Shown here one piece after another: positions 1-6,333 of a stretch of DNA of 12,340 nt; the stretch's first letter is position 1; the number at the start of each line of letters is the position of its first letter. The stretch covers positions 1-12,340 of the forward strand of contig CAMHPM010000016.1 of assembly GCA_946187025.1 (NCBI GenBank). The letters are read 5' to 3'. A program made the translations under genes and the position numbers. This DNA comes from an uncultured Prevotellaceae bacterium (lineage in GTDB: Bacteria; Bacteroidota; Bacteroidia; Bacteroidales; Bacteroidaceae). Under the pieces are notes generated by a model. It made no database searches. It worked only from the letters and a program-made list of their open reading frames with translations, and had not been told where the DNA came from.

Positions 1-303
1 GGGTGCATTATTACAATGCTGATTGATAGTTTCCACCGTCTTCACTCCATCTACGTTGGTGATACATATGCGCCTCACCTGTCCATCGACCAGCATTTCG
101 CAAGCTCCGCATTTGCCGATACCACACTCAAGACTGCGCGGACGACCCTTGAGGCTGTGGCTGTGGACGGGATATCCTGCTTGATGCAGGGCTGCTGCAA
201 TGGTTTTTCCACGTTGTCCACGTATGGTTTTCCCTTCAAACTGAAACTCTACGATATCGTCGTCGGGGATGTCGATTATGGGATGAGTTGTGATGCGATA
301 CAT
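1..303 (-). CDS. 2Fe-2S (Fer2_4-type) ferredoxin domain protein, N-terminal part; runs off left edge
   Basis: The first 101 residues of a protein with no stop before the window edge. Residues of about 15-95 fit a 2Fe-2S ferredoxin fold of the Fer2_4 kind. Cysteines at 60, 65, 68 and 80 (LECGIGKCGACEML, then RRIC) have spacing C-x4-C-x2-C-x11-C, as expected for cluster ligands. The segment HSHSLKGRPRS just before the first Cys is typical of HcnA, sarcosine oxidase alpha N-terminus and opine/D-hydroxyproline dehydrogenase small subunits. In that family the cluster passes electrons from a flavin oxidoreductase; here the protein may be the ~100-residue small subunit or the N-terminus of a larger flavoprotein, which cannot be told because the rest is missing. 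The ATG at 303 is the only start, since an in-frame stop lies at 339-337. There is no signal peptide, so it is probably cytoplasmic. It follows the protease gene by 100 bp on the same strand, across a terminator-like hairpin. Confidence 0.85.
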   Translation of the reverse strand, partial: MYRITTHPIIDIPDDDIVEFQFEGKTIRGQRGKTIAAALHQAGYPVHSHSLKGRPRSLECGIGKCGACEMLVDGQVRRICITNVDGVKTVETINQHCNNAP

Positions 304-324
304 TGGAAAATGGATTTTACGACA

Positions 325-394
325 GAAAAAAAGTTTTATACGACACGAGTTGAAGGCGGGCTTACGGGATATTGTGCCTCGCTTTCAACTCGTG
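325..394 (-). terminator. Probable intrinsic terminator after the duplicated protease gene
   Basis: An 11-bp perfect inverted repeat (344-354 CACGAGTTGAA and 384-394) extends inward through imperfect GC pairs (GGCGGGC against GCCTCGC). Read on the minus strand it is followed, about 10 nt later, by a run of seven T (plus-strand A run at 326-332). It lies between the stop codon at 404 and the next start at 303, so it would end transcription of the protease gene. The gap between stem and T-run makes it weaker than a textbook terminator. Confidence 0.45.
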
Positions 395-403
395 CTGAAG
401 TGT

Positions 404-1987
404 TTATTTGTAGTTATAGAGGTTTTCTTTCTTGTGTTTACCTATCTGTGCGTTTGTCTCGGGGAAGTATTTTGCGATGAGGGCATAGAGGCCGGGGTCG
501 TATCTTTGCATTTCCTCGCGGGTGTTGACTTGGTTGTGCTTGGTGTCCGACTTCGGTGTCTCAGCGTTCACGTTAAACCAGTTTTGCACGCCTTCAGCCC
601 AATACTCTGCATATTCGGTGCCGGCATAGGTGTTGTCCCACTTGCCTGCAGCGCGTGCCTTGGCCAGCAGGTCCTTGAGCTGTTGGTTGATTGTCGGGTC
701 AACTTGCAGGATTCCGATGAGGTGTATTGAGTGTGAGAACTCGTGTATGAGTATATCCTCGGCATGATATTTGTCCCAAGGGTATGCCATGATGTTTTCT
801 TCGGCACATGATGTGATTGGCTCGTGCAGGGTTCCGCCGAGTCCGCGGGCACGCAGGTTCCAGTTGAGGCTGCGGTCGCGAGCCATTCCGCTGTGTTCGG
901 GTACGTTGATTGTAACCTCTTTTTGTCCCATCACCACCACTCGTGTGTTGACACGTGTCATGGCATCGAGTACCTCACGTGGCAACATGCTGGTCATGCA
1001 ATAGATGGTTTTGTGAGCCTGTACGAGCACGCTGTCGGGCACTTGGCCTGACGAGAGTATGTGTATTCCGTTGCTATCGACGTGTTTTTTGTAGAATTTG
1101 GTGTCGAGGTGAAGGCGTTCTGCCAGTTCGGTTGTCACTGGTTCGACTCGACACTGCGGCACGTCGATGTTGAGTTTCTTCTCCCGATTGATGCGGGCAT
1201 AGGCTTTTTTGTCGTCCTTGGTATATAGGTTTACTGCCGGATGCATACTTGTGAAGTGTGCATCTGAAGTGAAGAATTGTCCGATGAAATCGTGTAATTT
1301 GGTGTCGTAGCGTTGCAAATCTCCGCGTGTGTTCACCCAGTTGTGTCGTCCGTCGGGCAGTGGTGTTTCGGCATTAGCTCCAAACCAGTCTTGCACTCCT
1401 TCGGCCCAGTATTCGAGGCTGTTGGTGCCTGCTATGGTGTTGTGCCATTTGCCGGCTGCCTTGGCTTGGCTGAAGAGGTCGTCGAGTTGCTGGCGTGCAT
1501 TGGGATGTACGGTGTTGATGCCCATCGAGAATATTGTTTTTGCGAGTGAGCTGACGAGTATGTCTTCGGCGAAGTTAGGGTCGATTTGATATGCGAGCAC
1601 GTTTTCCTCGGCACAGAGCATGGTTGGGAAATCGGGTGTTGCGCCCCATCCGCGTTTGTGTATGTCCCACCATGGTTCCATGTCGGGGTAGTTGCGGAAT
1701 TCGGGCAGTTGGGTGATTCCTTCGTACCGGCCCATTGCCACGATGAGTGGGTGGTGGCTGGCTACTGCTTTGCGTATGTTGGGGGTGAGTGAGTTCATCA
1801 TTGCTTCCACCTGGCTGCACACTTGTACGAGGCAACTGTCGGGGCAGCGGTTGGATGCCACGATGGTGAGTCCGGCTGCTGTGGTGCGTTGGGTGTAGTA
1901 GGATGGTATGTCTTGTGCTTTTACAGTTGATGTGTTAATGGTCAGTAATGTAATTGCTGAAAGGAGGATTAGGGGTATCTTGTTCAT
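404..1987 (-). CDS. Secreted protein with two tandem metalloprotease-like domains, the first lacking the zinc motif
   Basis: A 527-residue exported protein. Residues 1-25 form a signal peptide (hydrophobic stretch 4-16, likely cut after VKA/Q). The rest is a direct duplication, roughly 28-275 and 300-510. Matching landmarks are CAEEN (125 and 394), AEDIL (140 and 409), MGI/IGI before a short Asn-rich or Asp-rich turn, AGKW-N-AGT (178-188 and 447-457), EYWAEGVQ (192 and 461), NAETP and the closing RYD motif. Copy 2 has HEFSH at 415-419, a zincin HExxH, with EYWAEGVQ about 45 residues later offering a glutamate as third ligand (gluzincin-like; inferred). At the same place copy 1 reads SSLAK and cannot bind zinc this way. 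I do not recognise a named family. Copy 2 is probably an active envelope or extracellular peptidase and copy 1 a binding or structural remnant. It lies 73 bp downstream of pruA and may be co-transcribed with it through a hairpin. Confidence 0.85.
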   Translation of the reverse strand: MNKIPLILLSAITLLTINTSTVKAQDIPSYYTQRTTAAGLTIVASNRCPDSCLVQVCSQVEAMMNSLTPNIRKAVASHHPLIVAMGRYEGITQLPEFRNYPDMEPWWDIHKRGWGATPDFPTMLCAEENVLAYQIDPNFAEDILVSSLAKTIFSMGINTVHPNARQQLDDLFSQAKAAGKWHNTIAGTNSLEYWAEGVQDWFGANAETPLPDGRHNWVNTRGDLQRYDTKLHDFIGQFFTSDAHFTSMHPAVNLYTKDDKKAYARINREKKLNIDVPQCRVEPVTTELAERLHLDTKFYKKHVDSNGIHILSSGQVPDSVLVQAHKTIYCMTSMLPREVLDAMTRVNTRVVVMGQKEVTINVPEHSGMARDRSLNWNLRARGLGGTLHEPITSCAEENIMAYPWDKYHAEDILIHEFSHSIHLIGILQVDPTINQQLKDLLAKARAAGKWDNTYAGTEYAEYWAEGVQNWFNVNAETPKSDTKHNQVNTREEMQRYDPGLYALIAKYFPETNAQIGKHKKENLYNYK

Positions 1988-2004
1988 GGTTCCGCCGGTA
2001 TGGT

Positions 2005-2053
2005 TAGAAAATACACCAGCCTTTCCACGTGGTGGATGCCAGCTGGTGTATTT
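2005..2053 (-). terminator. Hairpin between pruA and the protease gene (terminator or attenuator)
   Basis: A perfect 12-bp inverted repeat, AAATACACCAGC at 2009-2020 and its complement at 2042-2053, encloses a 21-nt loop that contains a smaller TCCAC/GTGGA stem. On the minus strand it starts 8 nt after the pruA stop codon and ends in TTTTC, a short U-tract. It fits an intrinsic terminator for pruA. The next gene starts only 21 nt beyond it with no visible promoter between, so partial read-through or transcript processing is possible. Confidence 0.6.
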
Positions 2054-2060
2054 GATGAGG

Positions 2061-3686
2061 TTATTTCATATATGTGTAACGATAGTCGGTTGGGCTTACG
2101 AGTGTCTCCTTGATTACTCGTGGGAGGACCCAGCGGATGAGGTTGAACTCGCCTCCGGCCTTGTCGTTGGTGCCCGATGCGCGGCTTCCGCCGAATGGTT
2201 GCATACCTACGACGGCTCCTGTAGGGCGGTCGTTGATGTAGAAGTTGCCGGCTGTGTAGCATAGTGCATCGGCTATCTTCTCTACGGCCATGCGGTCTTG
2301 TCCGAAGACTGAGCCGGTGAGGCCGTAAGGCGATGTTGTATCGCAGAGTGCCACTGTCTCGTCAACCTTGTCGTCGTCGTATGGATAGACGGTGAGCACA
2401 GGGCCGAATATCTCTTCTTCCATCGACTTGAAGTGTGGGTCGGTGGTTTCGATGATTGTCGGCTGGACGAAGTATCCCACGCTTTTGTCGTAGCCGCCGC
2501 CCATCACGATCTTGGCGTCGCTCGATGCCTTGGCATATTCGATGTAGCTGGCGATGTTGTCGAACGATGCTTCGTCGATTACGGCGTTGATGTAGTTTGA
2601 TGCGTCCATCACGTCGCCCATCTTCACTTCGCCTGCGAATTTCTTCATCTTCTCGAGCACTGCCGGCCAGAGGCTCTTTGGTATGTACATGCGGCTTGCA
2701 GCCGAGCACTTCTGTCCCTGGTATTCGTATGCGCCGGTGAATGCGGCGTGTGCCACTGCATCGACGTTGGCCGATGGGTGTACGAAGATGTAGTCCTTGC
2801 CGCCGGTCTCGCCCACGAGTCGTGGGTAGCTCACGTAGTTCGCGATGTTTTCGCCTACCGAGCGCCAGAGGGTCTGGAATGTGGAGGTCGAACCGGTGAA
2901 GTGTATGCCGGCGAGGTGTTTGCTTGCGCAGCAGATCTTGCCTATCTCGCTACCGCGGCTTGGTACGAAGTTGACAACTCCGTCGGGCACTCCGGCTTCT
3001 TTGAAGAGCTGCATGAGGTAGTAGTTCGACAGTATTGCTGTGGATGATGGTTTCCAGATGGTGGTGTTGCCCAGCAGCACTGGTGTCATGTTGAGGTTGC
3101 AGGCAATCGACGAGAAGTTGAACGGTGTGACTGCGAGCACGAATCCTTCGAGCGGACGGTATTCGGTGTTGTTGATGTTGCCGCTTCCGTCTTTTGGCTG
3201 TATGCCGTAGAGCTTGGATGCATAGTGTACGTTGTAGCGGAAGAAGTCGATGGTCTCGCAGGCCGAGTCGATTTCTGCCTGGTAGATGTTCTTGCTCTGT
3301 CCCAGCATGGTGGCTGCGTTGAGGATAGGGCGGTACTTGGTGGCGAGCAGTTCGGCACATTTCATTACGATGGCAGCGCGGGTTGTCCAGTCGGTCTCGG
3401 CCCATTGCTTGTGGGCGGCCATGGCTGCATCGATGGCCATCTTTATTTCTTTTTCGCCTGCCTTGTGGTAGCGTGCCAGCACATGATGGTGGTCGTGTGG
3501 GCATACGATTTCGGCTGTGTTGCCGGTGCGTATCTCCTTGCCGCCTATGATGATTGGGATGTCAACCACGGTATCGTGCTGACGCTTCAACTCTGCATCG
3601 AGTGCGATGCGCTCGGGGCTACCAGCGAGGTAAGCCTTCACCGGCTCGTTCTGTGGAACCGGAAATGTAACGATTGAATTCTTCAT
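2061..3686 (-). CDS. pruA: L-glutamate gamma-semialdehyde (1-pyrroline-5-carboxylate) dehydrogenase
   Basis: An aldehyde dehydrogenase superfamily enzyme of 541 residues that oxidises glutamate 5-semialdehyde (from proline via pyrroline-5-carboxylate) to glutamate with NAD+. Visible motifs in order are the N-terminal segment VCPHDHHHVLARYH (61-74), TPFNFSS (187-193) with the oxyanion Asn190, WKPSST (211-216) with the cofactor-binding Lys212, FTGS (263-266), GETGGK (292-297) with general base Glu293, QGQKCSAASR (323-332) with catalytic Cys327, EEIFGPV (424-430), and a C-terminal PFGGSRASGTNDKAGG (497-512). The length and the C-terminal block match the stand-alone, mitochondrial ALDH4A1-like form, not the PutA fusion. 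No proline dehydrogenase domain is attached. It is the first gene of the minus-strand group and has a Bacteroidetes -7 element about 95 bp upstream. The ATG at 3686 gives the expected family N-terminus. Confidence 0.96.
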   Translation of the reverse strand: MKNSIVTFPVPQNEPVKAYLAGSPERIALDAELKRQHDTVVDIPIIIGGKEIRTGNTAEIVCPHDHHHVLARYHKAGEKEIKMAIDAAMAAHKQWAETDWTTRAAIVMKCAELLATKYRPILNAATMLGQSKNIYQAEIDSACETIDFFRYNVHYASKLYGIQPKDGSGNINNTEYRPLEGFVLAVTPFNFSSIACNLNMTPVLLGNTTIWKPSSTAILSNYYLMQLFKEAGVPDGVVNFVPSRGSEIGKICCASKHLAGIHFTGSTSTFQTLWRSVGENIANYVSYPRLVGETGGKDYIFVHPSANVDAVAHAAFTGAYEYQGQKCSAASRMYIPKSLWPAVLEKMKKFAGEVKMGDVMDASNYINAVIDEASFDNIASYIEYAKASSDAKIVMGGGYDKSVGYFVQPTIIETTDPHFKSMEEEIFGPVLTVYPYDDDKVDETVALCDTTSPYGLTGSVFGQDRMAVEKIADALCYTAGNFYINDRPTGAVVGMQPFGGSRASGTNDKAGGEFNLIRWVLPRVIKETLVSPTDYRYTYMK

Positions 3687-3781
3687 ACTTAGTTAATATA
3701 AATAATGTCTTTGTCTCTATATTTGTAGGCCTTGGTAACTATAGCCGGGCCGTCGGCTGATGTTGCCTTTGATTTCTGCCA

Positions 3782-3789
3782 CAAAGATA
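3782..3789 (-). promoter_or_regulatory. Likely -7 promoter element for pruA
   Basis: Read on the minus strand the site is TATCTTTG, an exact match to the Bacteroidetes -7 consensus TAnnTTTG. No good TTTG is found at the expected -33 position (minus GCAA at 3812-3809), so only half of the promoter is clear. A start of transcription near 3775 would give a leader of about 89 nt before the pruA ATG. Confidence 0.45.
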
Positions 3790-3946
3790 TGAAAAAACAT
3801 TGATAACATTGCATATCAAGCGTTTTTTTTTGACATTTAGATGCAAAAAGCGTGTTTTCTCTCTCTGTTCTACATATCGTAAATGCCACCGGCTGCCGAA
3901 ACCGATGGTGGGCAGTTGTGGCATCTTGCAGTGGGTGGTTTCCTGC

Positions 3947-4004
3947 GAGTGCGCAGTCTCGGCCCTGTGAGTGCGCAGTCTCGGCCCCGCGAGTGCGCAG
4001 TCTC
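3947..4004. repeat. Three tandem copies of a 22-bp-period repeat, core GAGTGCGCAGTCTC
   Basis: Three identical 14-nt cores start at 3947, 3969 and 3991, so the period is exactly 22 bp. The 8-nt linkers are similar (GGCCCTGT and GGCCCCGC). The centre TGCGCA is palindromic. The same unit recurs, with one changed base per core, at 10567-10602. It lies about 170 bp upstream of the rhomboid promoter and about 160 bp upstream of the pruA -7 element. Its role is unknown; a protein-binding array or a dispersed intergenic repeat are the options. Confidence 0.9.
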
Positions 4005-4171
4005 AGAAACGCCGCGGCGCAGGCCTGTTGCAACGTCGCGGCAATGTGTGTCGGCCGCCGCCAGAGAGGAAGTGGCTGAAATAACTGCACAGGTTGACAC
4101 GCCGAGTGCCTTTTTACACCCGATAACAGCCCTTATTCATGCCGATACACCTTATTATTATCATTAAACAG

Positions 4172-4201
4172 TTGGAAGTTTACATTTTTTTTGTAACTTT
4201 G
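4172..4201 (+). promoter_or_regulatory. Promoter of the rhomboid-EEP operon
   Basis: The -7 element TAACTTTG (4194-4201) is an exact TAnnTTTG match. A TTG (4172-4174) lies 19 nt upstream at the place of the -33 element, and a T-tract fills the spacer. Transcription would begin near 4208, giving a leader of about 83 nt before the ATG at 4291. Confidence 0.7.
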
Positions 4202-4290
4202 CACCCCATTATGCCGAAAAACGAACCGTTTCAGGCAGGTATAAAGTGAAGAAAAAACCGTAAATCGTAAATAATAAAAACCGAAACGAT

Positions 4291-5097
4291 ATGATGTCGA
4301 AGGCAGTGAAATGGCTGTTGATAGCCAACATCGCAGTTTATGTGGTAGGATATGTGATAAATGTGTCGGGCCTGTTCGGCCTGCACTATGTGTTGTCACC
4401 CGAGTTCCTGCCGTGGCAACCCATCACCTATATGTTCGTACACAGCTATCGGGATATATGGCACATAGTGCTCAACATGTTTGCCCTCTGGATGTTCGGA
4501 CGCACCATCGAGCCGACTCTCGGCACCAAACGCTTCATCATCTACTATTTCGTGTGCGGACTGGCCGGCGCCCTGGCGTGGGAGCTGGGACAACTGTTAG
4601 GGCTCATCAACCCATACTCCATCTGTGTGGGAGCCAGCGGTGCAGTCTATGGCATACTCCTGGCCTTCGGAGTGCTCTATCCCAACGAGCGCATCTTCAT
4701 CTTCCCCATCCCCATACCGTTCAAGGCTAAATGGCTGATTATAGGATACGTGTTCATCGAGCTCGCCTCAGCACTGTTTGTCAGCGACCTCACCGCCCAC
4801 ACCGCCCACCTTGCCGGCATGTTGGCAGGATTCATCCTGCTCATGTTCTGGAAGAAGACAGCCATGCGCCAGCGCCAGCACTTCGACAACCAAGGCAAAT
4901 GGCACACCACATCCACACGGCCCAACATGGAAGTGAACTACAACAAAAACGAGCACTCAGCCGACTGGAACTACAACACACAACGCAAGGCCGATGCCGA
5001 CGAGATAGACCGCATACTCGACAAGATACGCCGCGACGGATACGGAAGCCTGAGCGAGAGTGAAAAACAACGGCTGTTCGACGCCAGCAAGAAATGA
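4291..5097 (+). CDS. Rhomboid family intramembrane serine protease
   Basis: A polytopic membrane protease of 268 residues that would cut transmembrane helices inside the bilayer by a Ser-His dyad. About six hydrophobic segments lie between residues 5 and 186. Key motifs are HIVLN (58-62; His58 and Asn62 of the oxyanion site), WMFGRTIEP (67-75; the L1 loop Arg-Glu region), GASGAVYG (114-121) with nucleophile Ser116, and HTAHLAG (170-176) with catalytic His173. The catalytic set is therefore complete. After the last helix a soluble hydrophilic tail (about 188-268) ends in a helical segment, DEIDRILDKIRRDGYGSLSE, followed by SEKQRLFDASKK. This is a small C-terminal module often seen on Bacteroidetes rhomboids. 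Two Met codons are adjacent (4291 and 4294), and either may start translation. Its stop overlaps the start of the next gene (ATGA), so the two are translationally coupled. Confidence 0.95.
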   Translation: MMSKAVKWLLIANIAVYVVGYVINVSGLFGLHYVLSPEFLPWQPITYMFVHSYRDIWHIVLNMFALWMFGRTIEPTLGTKRFIIYYFVCGLAGALAWELGQLLGLINPYSICVGASGAVYGILLAFGVLYPNERIFIFPIPIPFKAKWLIIGYVFIELASALFVSDLTAHTAHLAGMLAGFILLMFWKKTAMRQRQHFDNQGKWHTTSTRPNMEVNYNKNEHSADWNYNTQRKADADEIDRILDKIRRDGYGSLSESEKQRLFDASKK

Positions 5098-6200
5098 CCA
5101 TGAAGATATTCCGACGCATAATAACCTTCACACTTGCCATCATCAACATCGTCGTGGTGCTGGCAATGACGGTATGTGCCTACTCCATATACCTCAGCCC
5201 CGAGCAATACCCCAACTGGTCCTACCTGGGCATGATGCTCCCGGCATGTATAGCAGCAACCCTGCTCTTCATGCTCATGTGGCTCATCTTCAAATGGAAA
5301 TACGCCCTCATCAGCATTGCAGGCATAGCACTGTGCTGGAACAGCATACGCGACTACTGCCCAATCAACCCCTTCCAAGGCAAACCGACAGGCCGCACAC
5401 TGAAAGTGCTGTCATACAACGTCTTCTCCTTTGGAGGGAAAAGCCTTAACGAAGACAACACACAAGTGGTAGATTACATAGCACAGTCGGGAGCCGACAT
5501 CGTGTGCCTGCAGGAAGTCAACCCGCTCAAACGCGATTACGTGCGCAAACGCCTCGAAGAAGTATATCCATACATCATGGTTGACGATGAAAACGAGTCG
5601 CAAAACGCCATCCTCTCACACTATCCCATCCTCTCGTCACGAATCATAGACCATGACACCAAGACAGCATCAAGCTGTGTGTACGAACTGCTGGTCGATG
5701 CCGACACCGTAACAGTCATCAACAACCACCTCGAATCATACCAGCTCGACGATGACGACAAGCGCATGTATAAACAAATATTAAAAAACTCGGCCATGAT
5801 GGGCGAACCGGTCGATGAAGAACAAATCATCGACATGAAAGAGAGTTTCTGGTGGCTCGAAGGCAAGCTGGCCAAGGCCAACTCACGCCGTGCACGGCAA
5901 GCCGACCTCCTTGCCGACGAGATAGAACAACTGCTCAGACACAGGCAGTACATCATCATGTGCGGCGACTTCAACGACTCGCCGGTATCATACGTGCACC
6001 ATACACTCACAAAACACCTCACCGACGCCTACACACAAGCAGGCAACGGACCCGGATGGTCGTACAACCGAAGCGCAATGTATTTCCGCATAGACCACAT
6101 CCTGGCCAGCGAGCGATTCAATCCATACGGAGCAAAAGTCGATAAAACAGTGCAAGAAAGCGACCATTACCCCATTTTTTGCACGTTAGAGATGCTCTGA
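5094..6200 (+). CDS. Membrane-anchored endonuclease/exonuclease/phosphatase (EEP) family protein
   Basis: A 368-residue protein. Three hydrophobic segments at the N-terminus (about 8-34, 42-66 and 68-82) are followed by an EEP (DNase I-like) domain from residue 103 to the end. All catalytic landmarks are present: SYNVFSF (Asn109), CLQEVN (Glu141, metal ligand), NNHLES (His212), GDFND (Asp292 and Asn294), RIDHI (Asp334, His335) and SDHYP (Asp357, His358). The family hydrolyses phosphodiester bonds in nucleic acids, phospholipids or phosphoinositides. The substrate cannot be read from the motifs, and the membrane anchor makes an envelope or lipid substrate as plausible as DNA. The orientation of the domain is not settled. 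The ATG at 5094 overlaps the rhomboid stop by 4 bp; a second ATG at 5100 is two codons later. A charged helical insert (about 215-275) separates the His212 strand from the GDFND strand. Confidence 0.9.
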   Translation: MTMKIFRRIITFTLAIINIVVVLAMTVCAYSIYLSPEQYPNWSYLGMMLPACIAATLLFMLMWLIFKWKYALISIAGIALCWNSIRDYCPINPFQGKPTGRTLKVLSYNVFSFGGKSLNEDNTQVVDYIAQSGADIVCLQEVNPLKRDYVRKRLEEVYPYIMVDDENESQNAILSHYPILSSRIIDHDTKTASSCVYELLVDADTVTVINNHLESYQLDDDDKRMYKQILKNSAMMGEPVDEEQIIDMKESFWWLEGKLAKANSRRARQADLLADEIEQLLRHRQYIIMCGDFNDSPVSYVHHTLTKHLTDAYTQAGNGPGWSYNRSAMYFRIDHILASERFNPYGAKVDKTVQESDHYPIFCTLEML

Positions 6201-6215
6201 ATCCCAAAAAAACAC

Positions 6216-6223
6216 TATATTTG
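6216..6223 (+). promoter_or_regulatory. Likely -7 promoter element for secDF
   Basis: TATATTTG matches TAnnTTTG exactly and lies in the 133-bp gap before secDF. No clear TTTG is found at -33. A start near 6230 would leave an A-rich, Shine-Dalgarno-free leader of about 104 nt. The leader has one small inverted repeat (ATGCGT 6237-6242 and ACGCAT 6264-6269). Confidence 0.5.
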
Positions 6224-6333
6224 CAGCTTGAAAAATATGCGTCGCGCACAAAAGCACACAAAAACGCATAACAACAAACCCGAAAACAGAACGTAAAAAA
6301 CTCAAATAAATTAAATAAAATTAATCATCAACA

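Larger units (their letters stand above)
3687..4290. other. Divergent intergenic region between pruA and the rhomboid gene
   Basis: About 600 bp without a convincing gene. It holds a -7 element for pruA near 3785, a nine-T tract (3823-3831), a three-copy 22-bp repeat (3947-4004), a GC-rich stretch with GCCGCGGC-type short palindromes (4010-4070) and the rhomboid promoter at 4172-4201. Open frames here read through the repeat in several frames, giving repetitive RDCAL-like and RLRTR-like strings. They have no start context or family resemblance, so I treat them as non-coding. No tRNA or rRNA was recognised. Confidence 0.7.

Noticed and set aside
2950..3504. 184-residue alternate frame inside pruA
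   Set aside because: Lies wholly within the conserved aldehyde dehydrogenase; its composition (Arg, His, Pro, Ser) is typical of an out-of-frame reading.
3945..4010. Small CRISPR array
   Set aside because: Only three repeats of 14 nt with 8-nt linkers that resemble each other; no unique spacers, no leader and no cas genes.
3689..4100. Open reading frames of 133 and 76 residues on the minus strand
   Set aside because: They run through the 22-bp repeat, giving repetitive RDCAL-type strings in several frames, and have no recognisable domain, export signal or start context.
6224..6333. Structured regulatory leader of secDF
   Set aside because: The leader is A-rich with only a 6-bp inverted repeat across a 21-nt loop, too weak to separate from chance.
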